The notes beneath the pieces are model-generated. The model had not been told where the DNA came from. It did no database searches and saw only the letters and a list, made by a program, of their open reading frames with translations. Positions 36,760 through 49,281 of a stretch of DNA of 64,000 bases are shown piece by piece (within the stretch, counting starts at the first letter, position 1; every line of letters starts with the position of its first letter). The position numbers were made by a program, and so were the translations under genes. The stretch lies in NCBI RefSeq assembly GCF_964340395.1, contig NC_135551.1:29297880-29361879 (forward strand). The letters run 5' to 3'. The DNA is from Glandiceps talaboti (lineage: Eukaryota; Hemichordata; Enteropneusta; Spengelidae).

Positions 36760-39700
36760 ATGCAGTTGTCCATTGTACTGTTATCTCTTACTCTTCTATT
36801 TGGCTATTCGCATGGTGAGTTCACAATAATGTTCTGTTAAACATATTCTTTTATTTTGATATTATGAGAATGTAATGATCATACCTAACCTGCATAATGT
36901 TTGTCTTTTGCGCGGTTGATTTGGGCTATGTGCTGTAAATACCCACTCTAAATCATAGGGTTTTTGTATTCAAATCTAACATTAACAAATTTTGATTTTG
37001 CGTAACAAAGACCCAACCCACTTAGATACTAACATTACGTCAATCATGACATCTGTCTCGCTGTGATTGGCTGCTCATGTCTATCCGACTCTGGCTATGG
37101 TAGGTCAAATGATCGCTCTACTCTCCTCGTTGATTCAGAGTACGTGATGACGTCACTGGCATCAGCTGATACACCGGTAGATTTGAACACATGTAAGGCT
37201 TTGCTGTCCATTTATAATACTGAATTCAAATGTCTGAGCACGTGTTGGGAGGACATGGGCAAAATCAACCAAGCAAAGGGTTTACAATGGCATCATTCAA
37301 CCTTTTATTTCGTAGTTAGAGAAAAAATAAAATACAATGACATTGAAGGCAAAGAAAATAATATGTATAAGTTAACTATTATAGCAGTATGTGAAACCGC
37401 TCACGTTTGCCTATGTCTTTCATCATGAATGTCAGTGGCACATCTTTTACTGTCATTGAAGAGTCTCTGTCGTCTGAGGCGATACGCGAATATAACTAGA
37501 TACAAATAGATTAATCTTACGCGTTAATATACACACAATGTCTGCTATATGAATAGAAGTATAAGATACTTTGAGTTATTGAGTTACAAACACCCACTTA
37601 GCATATATCATTTCACATTGATTTTTCAAGTAGGACGCCAGGATAAAATTGTTTTATAAACTAAAAATCCAAAATAAATACCCAATGCTCATCAATATGG
37701 CCACTTTAAAAGGTTTTTAAGTCAAAAGTAACATTCATTTAGTAGAGATTTACATAGGTATAACGATATTTTGTCATTTCTCTTGATACAGCTAGACAGG
37801 CAAAAGCATGTGAGGGCGAAGATTTGACGTTCATGTGTGATACTGGTAAAGTGATAGATTTTACAGCTGCTAACTTTGGACGTACAGATGACAACACGTG
37901 TGGGTTTGACTCAGTAACTGATTGCATATCTGATACAAAGAGTCTGTCCATTATGAAGAGCAAATGCCAAGCTATACATTCTTGCACAGTCAAAGCTAGC
38001 GCCGACATATTCGGAGATGCTTGTCCTGGAACTAGCAAGTACCTGTGGGTCAGATACAGCTGTAAGTAAATATTATATGATTATTAGTTATTACTTTGTA
38101 CAACTTGTGTTGTGTTGTGTTGTGTTGTGTTGTGTTGTGTTGTGTTGTGTTGTGTCGTGTCGTGTCGTGTTGTGTCTTGTCGTGTCGTGTCGTGTCGTGT
38201 CGTGTCGTGTCGTGTTGGTTGTGTTGTGTTGTGTTGTGTTGTGTTGTGTTGTGTTGTGTTGTGTTGTGTTGTGTGGTGTTGCGTAATTGTGCTGTGTTGT
38301 GTTGTGTTGTGTTGCGCTGTGTTATGTTGTGTTGTGTTGTGTCATGTTGTGTTGTGTTGTGTTGTGTTGTGTTGTGTTGTGTTGTTTCGTGTCGTGGTGT
38401 TGTGTGGTGTGGTGTGTTGTGGTGTGGTGTGGTGTGGTGTGGTGTGGTGTGGTGTGATGTCAAACTGTGTCGTTAGGTGAGCGTCATGTTATCTTTTCCT
38501 CTGAGATTTTGCATTTACACCCTTTATTATGGTTCTACATTGTGTTTGACATTGTACGTTTTGTCTTCTATAATTACTTTTAGGGGTACAGCATAGCGCA
38601 GAACAATGCTGTACAGCACGGGGCAGTTCAGTGTAGTGTAGTGTAGTGTAGTGTAGTGTAGTGTAGTGTAGTGCAGTGCAGTGCAGTGCAGTGCAGTGCA
38701 GTGCAGTATTGTAGTGTAGTGTAGTGTAGTGTAGTGTAGTGTAGTGTAGTGTAGTGTAGTAAAGTGTAGTGTAGCGTAGTGTAATGTTGAATAGTGTAGT
38801 GCAGTGAAGTACAGTACATTAGTATAGTGTAGTGTAGTGTAGTGTAGTGTAGTGTAGGCTAGTGTAGTGTAGTGTAGTGGAGTTTAGTGTGAGGCTTCGT
38901 GTAGTGCAGTGTAGTATAGTGTAGTGTAGTGTAATGTAGTGTAGTGTAGTGTAGTGTAGTGTAGTACAGTATAGTACAGTATAGTACATAGCATAGCATA
39001 GCATAGCATATAGCATATAGCATATGATCATAGCATAGCATAGCATAGCATACCATAACAAAATAGCATAGCATAGCATAGCATAACATAACATATAGAA
39101 TAGCATAACATAGCATAATATAGCATAGCATAGCATAACATAACAAAACATAGCATAGCATAGCATAACATAACATAACATAACATGACATAGCCTAGCC
39201 TAGCATAGCATAGCATAGCATAACATAGCATAGCAAAACATATCATAGCATAGCATAGCATAGCATAGCATAGCATAACATAGCATAGCATAGCATAGCA
39301 CTGCATAGCATAGCATAGCATAACATAGCATAAAATACCATACCATAGTATAGCATAGAATAGCATGGCATAGCATGGCATAGCATAGAATAGAGTAGCA
39401 TAGCATGGCATAGCATAGCATGGCATAGCATAGCATAGCATAACATATAGAATAGCATAGCATGACATAGCATAACATGGCATGGCATGGCATAACATAG
39501 CATACCATAGTATAGCATAGAATAGCATGGCATAGCATGGCATAGCATAGAATAGAATAGCATAGCATGGCGTAACATAGCATAGCATAGCATAGCATAA
39601 CATAACATATAGAATAGCATAGCATAGCATAATATAGCATAGCATAGCATAAAATAACAAAACATAGCATAGCATAGCAAAGCATAACATAACATAACAT

Positions 39701-42700
39701 AACATAACATAACATAACATAACATAACATGACATGACATGACATAGCCTAGCCTAGCATAGCATAGCATAGCATAGCATAACATAGCATAACATAGCAT
39801 AGCATAGCATAGCATAGCACATCATAGCATAGCATAGCATAACATAGCATAACATACAATACCATAGTATATCATAGAATAGCATGGCATAGCATGGCAT
39901 AGCATAGAATAGAGTAGCATAGCGTGGCATAGCATAGCATGGCATAGCATAGCCTAGCATAACATATAGAATAGCATAGCATGACATAGCATAGCTTGGC
40001 ATGGCATGGCACAACATAGCATACCATAGTATAGCATAGAATAGCATGGCATAGCATGGCATAGCATAGAATAGAATAGCATAGCATGGCATAACATAGC
40101 ATAGCATAGCATAGCATAACATAACATAACATATAGAATAGCATAGCATGACATAGCATAGCATAGCATGGCATGGCATAGCATAACATAGCATGGTATA
40201 ACATACCATAACATACCATAGCATAGCATAGCATAGCATAGCATAGCATAGTATAGCATAACATAGCATAGCATAGAATAGAATAGCATAGCATAGCATT
40301 GCATAGCATAGCATAGTATGGCATGGCATGACATAGCATAGCACAGCATAGTATGGCATGGCATGGCATAGCATAGCATAACACAGCATAACGTAGCATA
40401 ACATAGCATAACAGCATAGCATAGCATAGCGTAGCATAGCATGGCATGGCATGGCATAGCATAGCATAACATAGGATAACATAGCATAGCATAACATAGC
40501 ATAACATAACATAGCATAACATAGCATAGCATAGCATAGCATAACATACCATAACATGGCATGGCATGGCATGGCATGGCATGGCATGGCATAGCATAGC
40601 ATAGTATAGCATAACATAACATAACATAACATAACATAGCATAGCATAACATAGTATAGTATTCCTCAAAATTACATATGTAAGTACATAAGAAACACCC
40701 GAAAATCAGAAATATAATAAAACATACACAAATTTAATGTAATAATAAATATGTAAATCTATAAAGCAATAGAAATGGGTGTCGTGTAGTCAAAGTTTTT
40801 CTTTAGATTCCTCTCTAAATATTCTGCGGTAAAGTATTGACATTGCGAATTGAAATCGTCAAAGTTCTTTCTCAGTATGAAAATTAAATCACACTTTTAA
40901 AATATTTTCTTTAGGTCGTAATCCTGGTGATGTCGAGGCCCCAGCACCCGAACCCGAACCTGAGCCAAAACCAGAACCCGAACCCGAACCAGAACCAGAA
41001 CCAGAACCAGAACCCAAACCACAGGTAAACTACAAACTTTGAAGTGACCCGCAAACAACTTTAGTTATTTTGAAATATCTGAAAGGTAGCGTTGGAGATC
41101 TTTTCCTATCAGATATATATTATACCAATGTATTAGTTGACTGTCTAAGGAAAACGGATAAACCTCAAACATCATTGTATAAAGAAAACATTGGTTGCAG
41201 AATTGATATATTTCACCCTACTAGACTGTTTAGGGGCCTGTTTATACCTGCACTAGCTGCAACTGGAAAATTTATATTCATCAAATAACAAACGATATAT
41301 TCACTAACAATTAGTCAATTACTTGTAAAAAAAAAAAAGACATTGTATCTGTTCATTAGTTGTCAACATTATATTAGTGTAGTGTAGTGTAGTGTAGTGT
41401 AGTGAAGTGTAGCGTAGCGTAGCGCAGTGCATCGCAGCACAACACAGCGCAGCACAGCGCAGCGCAGTGTAGTGCAGTGTAGTGTAGTGTAGTGTAGTGT
41501 AGTGTAGTGTAGTGTAGTGTAGTGCATGCCAGTGCAGTGCAGTGCAGTGCAGTTGAAATCTCGAGCGAAAGCTCTGTTTTGAATCTGTAACCGTGTTAAA
41601 ACTGTACTAGTTGTAACAAGAGTAGCATTTCTGGATCAGACAACCACAATATATTCTCTGAAAATTGTTGAAATGCCAATATTTAGACATTGTAATATCA
41701 ATCAGCGGTCGTAATTATCCATAAGCAGTACAGAAACAGGTTGAAATCGTGATCGCGATAGAGAGCGCTGAATTTTGGGTGCAGACCCAAAAAACAATTT
41801 GATTACCATATGATATGATGTATACAACTATACAAAAAGGTAAATTTTAATACTTTGACCAAAACATTAACGAAGTATTGGCACAGACTTAATGGTGTTT
41901 CTTTCTTTCTTTCATTAGTACTGCACAAGCAGTGGTAAGTAAAACTATTCATACAATTATCGACAAAATGAAAAATTATTCTACAAAGAAAACAATACTA
42001 TTGACTATATCATATATATCCACTTTGTTTGAATCCCCACCCCCCGGTGATATTACAATGAACTCCGTCCATCCATCCATCCTTCCTTCCATCTATCCAC
42101 CTTAATGTCCATCAGTTCGTTTCTCTGAATGCAACACCTAAATTCAAACTCGGCACAAAAGTGGCATGTCATATGGCACTTATGCACGTCACTTTGTTTC
42201 GTGATATTATTGTTTGCACAATTCGAAAAATGTAATATTATAATATTATATTTTGCATAACTAAATGCAACACATACAGACTCCATTCAAGTGTCTACTC
42301 CCACGTTATCTGATGCAAGCTTTCTTTTAAGATATTGACCTCAAGGATCAGTTATCAACTTAATGCATTGCTTGCATATTGCACACACATTGTAGTATTT
42401 ATTTGTGGCCAACATACACGTACACACATATAAACTTCAATGAACTAACTGCTGTGAACACAAATTTGTTTCATGAATGCATTGTATTTTTAAACAGTGG
42501 AAATGACAATCATAAGTAACAACATACATTTCGAAAAAAATACCTTACGGACATAAGCTTGTATTGTTATGCTCGTTCCGGGGCCGCGATGCCCAATAAC
42601 GGAGTACATTATCAGTAATAATGTACAGCGATGACGTCACAAAATTCACTGGAATTGGTAATGCTATAATATAATTACTAATAATGTAACAAGAGTTCAT

Positions 42701-43538
42701 ATTAACGAATTACAGGTCTTGAATATCATGCATATAATATATTAAATGATAGCGGCGATTTGCATCTTATTCCGCCATTTGAGGGCATGATGCCTTTCTC
42801 AAGGACTAAGTTCAAATGATTACGTTGATTATATTACCATTCAGCCATATTTCAAGGAAATATGAACAAGATAAGGGGCCTTGCCACTCCAAGTCAAAGA
42901 CGAGCCATTCTGGCTGAATGCAGGAAATATCACGAATGATATACGTGTAATTATCTCTGTGCTTGCTTGATATATTAAACGTTTTACCTGAAATTAATAT
43001 TTCCATCTTAATATAATGTCGTTTCTATGGTGACTTTAATCTTTAGAAAAAACAATCCATTCATGTGAGGGTTCAACTGCCAACCCATCATGCCCAGGTG
43101 GCTCTATCACCATAACCTATGCAAATTGGGGACGAACTGACATCTGGATCTGTTGGGCATTTCTGGAATTGTCAACCAATTGTAGAGCATCGTCCAGCAT
43201 GCCAGTGGTGACCGGTCTCTGTGAAGGCAAAGACAGCTGTGTTGTATCTGCCGCTAATGCAGCATTTGGTGATCCATGTCCCTTCCACAAGAAATACTTG
43301 GAGATCAAGTATACATGTACGTTCGGTCTATAAATCGTGGCAGCTATGCAATATGACAACAAATGTAAATGACACAGTTCAAAATGAATAATTGTAAAAT
43401 AAATGATGTACAGATAAAGATTTTGCAAATAGAAAACGTCAAAAGGAAATGATCCCATATCAACGTCGTAAATAACTGTTTTTTCCACGATTATGGTTTG
43501 TTTTTCTTGTTGTTTTTGTTTTTGTTTTGTTTTTGTTT

Positions 43539-43584
<46 letters not shown>

Positions 43585-43804
43585 CCTTATTAGATGACAG
43601 TGGGTAAAATCCAGAATCTAATCATTAACTATAACAAATATATGCATACATTTCTAAGGTTCCATGTCTGCTGTGCTTATACCTTTTTAAGTTAATTTCT
43701 CTTATGTAAAACAACAGTACTCATGGTAGGGAAACCCAATCAAATACTAGTAAACTGTTTTGAATTGTTTCGTCTTCTCCATTCTAGGTTCAAACCCATG
43801 TTAA
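36760..43804 (+). CDS. Lectin gene A: secreted two-domain SUEL/rhamnose-binding lectin, six coding exons, 245 aa
   Basis: Coding exons are 36760-36814, 37792-38061, 40915-41024, 41919-41934, 43047-43316 and 43788-43804. All introns are GT-AG and phases join. Residues 1-18 are a signal peptide ([18 protein letters not shown]). SUEL domain 1 (about 24-109) has eight cysteines, CEGE, NFGRTD (YGR motif position), DAC (DPC position) and KYL. Residues 110-145 are a Glu-Pro repeat linker. SUEL domain 2 (about 156-241) has eight cysteines, CEG, NWGRTD, DPC and KYL. The chain ends SNPC. SUEL domains bind rhamnose or galactose on glycans and occur as secreted lectins in eggs, plasma and mucus. Each domain is one exon flanked by phase-1 introns, a shuffling-ready design. 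Exon 4 is only 16 nt but is needed to keep frame. Sugar preference cannot be read from sequence. Confidence 0.88.
37585..37700. mobile_element. Half copy of a foldback element in intron 1 of lectin gene A
   Basis: GAGTTACAAACACCCACTTA, GCATAT, TTTCACATTGATTTTTCAAG and TAAACTAAAAATCCAAAATA match the arms of the foldback element at 44978-45275. The left arm there is the reverse complement of this whole segment. Lectin gene B has no copy at the matching place in its intron 1, although neighbouring intron sequence is shared, so it post-dates the duplication or was lost from B. Confidence 0.65.
38106..38457. repeat. (TGTGT/CGTGT)n pentanucleotide array
   Basis: Pentamers TTGTG, TCGTG and GGTGT run in blocks. 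The same array starts at the same place in gene B intron 2 (56377), so it predates the duplication. Confidence 0.97.
38630..38980. repeat. (GTAGT/GCAGT)n pentanucleotide array
   Basis: GTAGT units with a GCAGT block at about 38671-38707 and scattered substitutions. Confidence 0.97.
38985..40651. repeat. (CATAG)n array of ~1.67 kb with a ~519-bp higher-order repeat
   Basis: The array is almost entirely CATAG, CATAA and CATGG pentamers. Irregular landmarks recur at fixed distance: ACCATAGTAT at 39342 and 39861, and again at 39504 and 40023, both 519 bp apart. GACATAGCCTAGCC at 39187 and 39741 is 554 bp apart, a 35-bp difference. So a ~0.5-kb block was duplicated in tandem. Several minus-strand frames (up to 297 codons of Cys-Tyr-Ala-Met) are artefacts. 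Confidence 0.97.
41373..41553. repeat. (GTAGT/GCAGC)n pentanucleotide array in intron 3 of lectin gene A
   Basis: GTAGT units drift to GCGTA, GCAGC and CACAG in the middle and back to GTAGT, then GCAGT. It resembles the array at 38630-38980 in intron 2. Confidence 0.95.
41935..43046 (+). other. Intron 4 of lectin gene A
   Basis: The donor G|GTAAGT follows the 16-nt exon. The acceptor is TAATCTTTAG|AA. A short CCAT-rich stretch is at about 42064-42090. Nothing else seen. Confidence 0.7.
43502..43584. repeat. (GTTTTT)n and (GTT)n tract in intron 5 of lectin gene A
   Basis: T-rich GTTTTT units pass into GTT trinucleotides. Confidence 0.9.
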
Positions 43805-43965
43805 TCAACCACTAGTTGGATCGGAGACTTTGGAAATGGCCAAGTCTTATGAACAGTGATCAATATACTTTCGCATCCATTAATAGTATATTGCTTGTGT
43901 TTCTACTGTACTTTATCATTCTTGGTTTGTGATCTCTCTTTGGTGAACAGCATGACAACGAATCA

Positions 43966-43971
43966 AATAAA
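43966..43971 (+). promoter_or_regulatory. Polyadenylation signal of lectin gene A
   Basis: AATAAA lies 162 bases after the stop codon. The surrounding GAACAGCATGACA and AAATAAAATTCA are shared with the 3' UTR of lectin gene B (57720-57750), so the 3' ends are homologous. Confidence 0.75.
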
Positions 43972-44572
43972 ATTCAATCTGAAACAAATGACCGCCTTTG
44001 TGTAATTTTCTGTTTTATTCGTTCATTTCCCTATGTACTAGCGAAGTCTATATGTATGGAAACATATTTATATGTGCTATATAAACAGTCAAGACCACAT
44101 GTAAACTGCATGCTCTTCGTGGGTGGAAAACTTTTATATTGTTATTCCTACATACATTAATTGTTGGAATGCAAACTTCAGAGGTACAGCTATCATATCT
44201 CATACATTGCATACTCCTTAATTGGCAAATTGTACCGAACTATATGATATTTGGAGGTTGCATACTTCAGGTATTGTCTAATTACAGAAAGTCATTAATT
44301 ATGCAAATGAATCATTGGGATAACTATCATCAACGAACTATTTAGAGAACGTGCACTTTGTTCTTATCAATGTATGTGCTAAATTATATGCAACTTGAAG
44401 CTTGCAGTAAAGCTTATGAAGACCAAACATTGCTATTTATGCAGATACCTAATTAATATAAACAGAATGTTTACCAAAACCTAACTCGGTCTAGCCTTTA
44501 TCCTTACAAATATGTTTTGCACTGAATTCCGTTTCAATTGAGCAAGTCATTTTTAAGAAAACGATGAGACAG
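43972..44572. other. Gene-free stretch after lectin gene A
   Basis: AT-rich sequence with no supported gene or repeat. Confidence 0.5.
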
Positions 44573-44591
44573 ACACGGGCAGGCAGGCAGG

Positions 44592-44672
<81 letters not shown>
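44573..44672. repeat. (GGCA)n-(GACA)n microsatellite
   Basis: GGCA units, then GACA units with single AACA and GGAC interruptions. Confidence 0.95.
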
Positions 44673-44673
<1 letters not shown>

Positions 44674-44977
44674 TGAATTTGGAATGCGACAAAAGTACAA
44701 AAATAACGATACCATAGAAGACGTTAATAACTGTGACGTCATAATTTTAGGGGTACGAACATTAATGCAGGACTATTTGATATTTAAAACTTTGTTGGCA
44801 ATGATTAGTCGTCGGTGTGTTCAAATGAAATGTTTTTATTTATGTTTTTAGTAAGACACTAAGGCCTGCATAAAGTAACACAAAATGTTGAGTTCCAGTT
44901 TGCCATTTCACATGTTCATCATTTATTAGTTGTTTATGTTTTATAGAGGTAGATAGTTAGGAGCATTAAATTAGTCA

Positions 44978-45275
44978 TATGGATGAGGATTGGGTATTTA
45001 TTTTGGATTTTTAATTTATAAAACAATTTTGTTATGGCTTCCTACTTGCAACATCGATGTGAAACAACATTGGCCAAGTCCCCCTTTGTAACTCAATACA
45101 TTGCAAAAGATTCATAAATGTGTAAAAATGTTTGTTATTGTACGAACAATGACAAACTTTTTACATATGTTTTAACTTTTTGCAGTGTAATTAGTTACAA
45201 ACAAGGACTTGGCATATGTTGTTTCACATTCATTGTTCAAGTTGGGAGCAATAATGAAATTGTTTCACTCCACTG
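44978..45275. mobile_element. Foldback element with ~110-bp arms
   Basis: The left arm 44978-45105 (GGGTATTTATTTTGGATTTT, ATAAAACAATTTTGTTATGG, CCTACTTGCAACATCGATGT) is the reverse complement of the segment at 37585-37700. The right arm 45185-45275 (AGTTACAAACAAGGACTTGG, TTTCACATTCATTGTTCAAG) matches 37585-37660 directly. The two arms therefore fold on each other. No coding content. Confidence 0.65.
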
Positions 45276-45404
45276 TCAAAATACAGATTACGCCATTGGT
45301 GAAGCCGATACAGCCATATGTCATTTTGACCACAAATTATCAAAATGTGTTATATTTTGAATAAGGACTTTCAGGGTAGTCCTTGCTATGGAAAGTCCAC
45401 CATT

Positions 45405-45690
45405 ACACTTTTTGTCATAAAACCTTAGCATTTGGGTGTGTGAGACACACACAATTCTTGTTTGAGACACACTGAATCCTGGTCAAAATAGCTTAGCATT
45501 TGAAGTTTTATGCTACAATTTACTCTAAAAACAGAACACATCAAAGATGCGTTAGTCGGAGGTGACTTCTTCAAAGCATCCTGCTTTACAATTTCGTGTG
45601 GTGTCTACGTCTAAGACATACTAACTTCTGGTCTGTCGAACAGAGTAAATTGTTGACATTAAGTCCCAAATGCTAAGCATTTATGACCAT
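45405..45690. repeat. Family E repeat, diverged outlying copy
   Basis: TTTTTGTCATAAAACCTTAG, GAGACACACACAATTCTTGT, AATCCTGGTCAAAA-AGCTTA, CAATTTACTCTAAAA and ACACATCAAA-GATGCGT match 50160-50310. The word CAAATGCTAAG recurs in both orientations and forms hairpins, as in the other copies. Confidence 0.75.
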
Positions 45691-46625
<935 letters not shown>

Positions 46626-46800
46626 AGGGGTACATATGAAATTTCGCTAACAAGCTGGGGTACCCACCCAACCATGATCGAGCGACTGCCACCGCTGGGG
46701 CGTCGGAGAGTCAGAATTGTACGGGGTGTTGGTCACCGAAAACACCCGTCGTGTAGACTCCCCGAACTGTCAATCCGTGTTCACGGCCCTTTGATGTGTG

Positions 46801-46940
46801 CTGTTTTAGAGTGAATTGTTGCAGAAAATCCCCAAATGCTAAGCTCTTATGACCAGGATTCAGTGTGTTTCGAACACCTCAATTCTGGCCATAAGACCTT
46901 AGCATTTGGTTGTTTTCTGCAACAATTTACTCTAAAACAG
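46801..46940. repeat. Family E hairpin in the left arm
   Basis: CTGTTTTAGAGTGAATTGTT at the start pairs with AACAATTTACTCTAAAACAG at the end. Inside, CAAATGCTAAGCTCTTATGA pairs with CATAAGACCTTAGCATTTGG. The matching hairpin in the right arm is 50398-50536. Confidence 0.8.
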
Positions 46941-47540
46941 AAGACATCAAGGGTTCCGTCAATGAGAGTTGATGCAGACACAAGTTGGTGTGGTTTCGAC
47001 TGGAGTGTCTGTTTTGTCGCCTGGAACTGACGCATCTTTTGATGTGTCCAGTTTTAGAGTAAATTGTTGCACAAAACGGCAAATGCTAAGCTCTTTTGAC
47101 CAGGATTGTGTGTGTTTCGAACAAGTATTGTGTGTGTTTCAGACAAGAATTGTGTGTGTCTCAAACACCTAAATGCTAAGGTTTTATGACAAAAAGTGTA
47201 TGACATACACGAGATATTTAAATTTGTATTCGCCAAACAAAATTGTACAACCATTACAGATTGGAAGAACAGTTTTATATTATCTTTTTAAGTTGATGTC
47301 AGTTTCCACATCCACTATTTCTCGGGAGACTTCACAATTTTCGCAATTTTATTTTTTTTCTCGAATACGTTTAGGGTCAGCAGTGAAAAAACTAGATGGG
47401 GTCGGGTTACCGGAAACAAACAATTTTTTTAGGCCTTATATAATGCATTAGGGAAGATCGTGAAGATGTTTGGACAGAATATCGGTGTATTTGTATTAGA
47501 GTGGGACATTGTTTCCCCTTTTATGGAATTACAATATATC

Positions 47541-47902
47541 ATACCAGCACATATTACGCTCTATTGAGTTGATGACAAGGAATATGATTGATAACATTAA
47601 TATTAATTTGTTTCAATATTTATATTCATAACAGTTAGCTGAGGTCAATTATACCCGGTGTACACAAACAATTTATTGTATTTGAATTTATAGTATTATC
47701 GTATTAGAATATTTGAATTAGAAAAACAGTATTAAGATGAAGTGATCATATACACTTATTTACAGTTACAATTTTTTGGTAGTTGGATTTTTTTACAATT
47801 CAACATATTCACATACACAGAAATGGTATATGTACAAGAGAAGACAAGAATAAGAAAACTTTTCTAATTTAAAAATACAAAATTCAGTTGCATACGAAAT
47901 AT

Positions 47903-47979
<77 letters not shown>

Positions 47980-48193
47980 TAGATAGATAGATAGACAGAC
48001 AGGCAGTGAGGCGGGCGGGCAGGCATACATACATACATACATACATACATACATACATACATACATACATACATACATACATACATACAGTCGCGCATCC
48101 ACGCACGCACGCATGTCTTTCTCTGTCTGTCTCTGACTCTCTCACAGAATTTAGTGTTATAAACAAAAAACTAAAGTAATAACAAGAACTGTT

Positions 48194-48226
<33 letters not shown>

Positions 48227-48606
48227 GCAGCAGCAACAACAACAGTAATTTACTTAGTTTGTACTGACAATAATGTTTATTGACAAACCTCATGGTCCTC
48301 AGATAGATGTTGAAAGTGTTGTCACTACATTTAAAAGATATATACCAGCATCTTTCAATGTGACCGAAGGAGGTAACATATAGATCATTAAGCCGTCTGT
48401 TTTCATGACCCATCCTCCAAATTTGCATATCGACACTACTAAATAATCTAGTTTTAACTTTACCGAGATTATCAGAAAGACGGAGTGAATTTTATGAAAT
48501 ATGTAATATGTCAATAATTTACTGTTATGGAGCATAACTAATGAAATGTTCTAACATGTATGCATTAGGTCAAACAGGTCTGTACATGCGCAAGATCTAT
48601 TTTTAC
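47541..48606. mobile_element. Family D dispersed repeat, copy 2
   Basis: Contains in order ATACCAGCACATATTACGC, TATACCCGGTGTACACAAAC, a (CAGA)n-(TAGA)n block (about 47907-47998), GGGCGGGCAGG, a (CATA)n block (about 48024-48088), (CAA)n at 48197-48245, ATATACCAGCATCTTTCAAT and TGCATTAGGTCAAACAGG. Microsatellites sit at fixed places inside conserved flanks, the arrangement known for pearl-type and other Helentron-derived elements of molluscs. That assignment is an inference. Confidence 0.75.
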
Positions 48607-48966
48607 TTATTGTTTGCATTAATCCGCACCGTGGTTATACTTGTAAAAAGGATGCTAAACTGGCCTAATATGAATAAGATCACTTGTGCAATAGGTGAGG
48701 TCAGTAAGATAAACATGCTGGTATACCAATTAGTAAACACGAGTCTTCGTTTCTAAATTAGGATATAACCATTTACATACAAAAACAGACTAGATGTAAA
48801 CTCAATGACTCTCATAAGGACAAGTGCTTTTCTCATACGTCACTTCCGCTTAACTTCGGATCGATGCCGACTCTATACTGATAAGTTAAAGTGAATGAAG
48901 CCAACATATTTTATCTTATTTAACATCCAAGTATTTATTAACCAACGTGAATTCCCAAGGCATCCC

Positions 48967-49248
48967 TACATCTTTCATAAAATTCACTCCGTCTTTCTAA
49001 TAATCTCGGTAAAGTTAAAACTAGATTATTTAGTAGTGTCGATATGCAAATTTGGAGGATGGGTCATGAAAACAGACGGCTTAATGATCTGTATGTTACC
49101 TCCTTCGGTCACATTGAAAGATGCTGGTATATATCTTTTACATGTAGTGACAACACTTTCAACATCTATCTGAGGACCATGAGGTTTGTCAATAAACATT
49201 ATTGTCAGTACAAACTAAGTAAATTACTGTTGTTGTTGCTGCTGCTGC

Positions 49249-49281
<33 letters not shown>

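Larger units (their letters stand above)
38062..40914 (+). other. Intron 2 of lectin gene A, filled with pentanucleotide arrays
   Basis: The donor T|GTAAGT and acceptor TTCTTTAG|GT match those of gene B, where the intron is 891 bp. Here it is 2853 bp, mainly because of three pentamer arrays described separately. About 250 bp of non-repetitive sequence before the acceptor (AAATTAAATCACA) is shared with gene B. Confidence 0.85.

Noticed and set aside
37063-37428. 121-codon plus-strand frame in intron 1 of lectin gene A
   Set aside because: It lies between exons 1 and 2 that join in phase without it, lacks SUEL or other motifs, and has no counterpart in gene B intron 1.
39028-40669. Minus-strand frames of up to 297 codons reading Cys-Tyr-Ala-Met repeats
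   Set aside because: They lie wholly inside the CATAG pentanucleotide array. Open frames follow from the repeat and occur in several frames.
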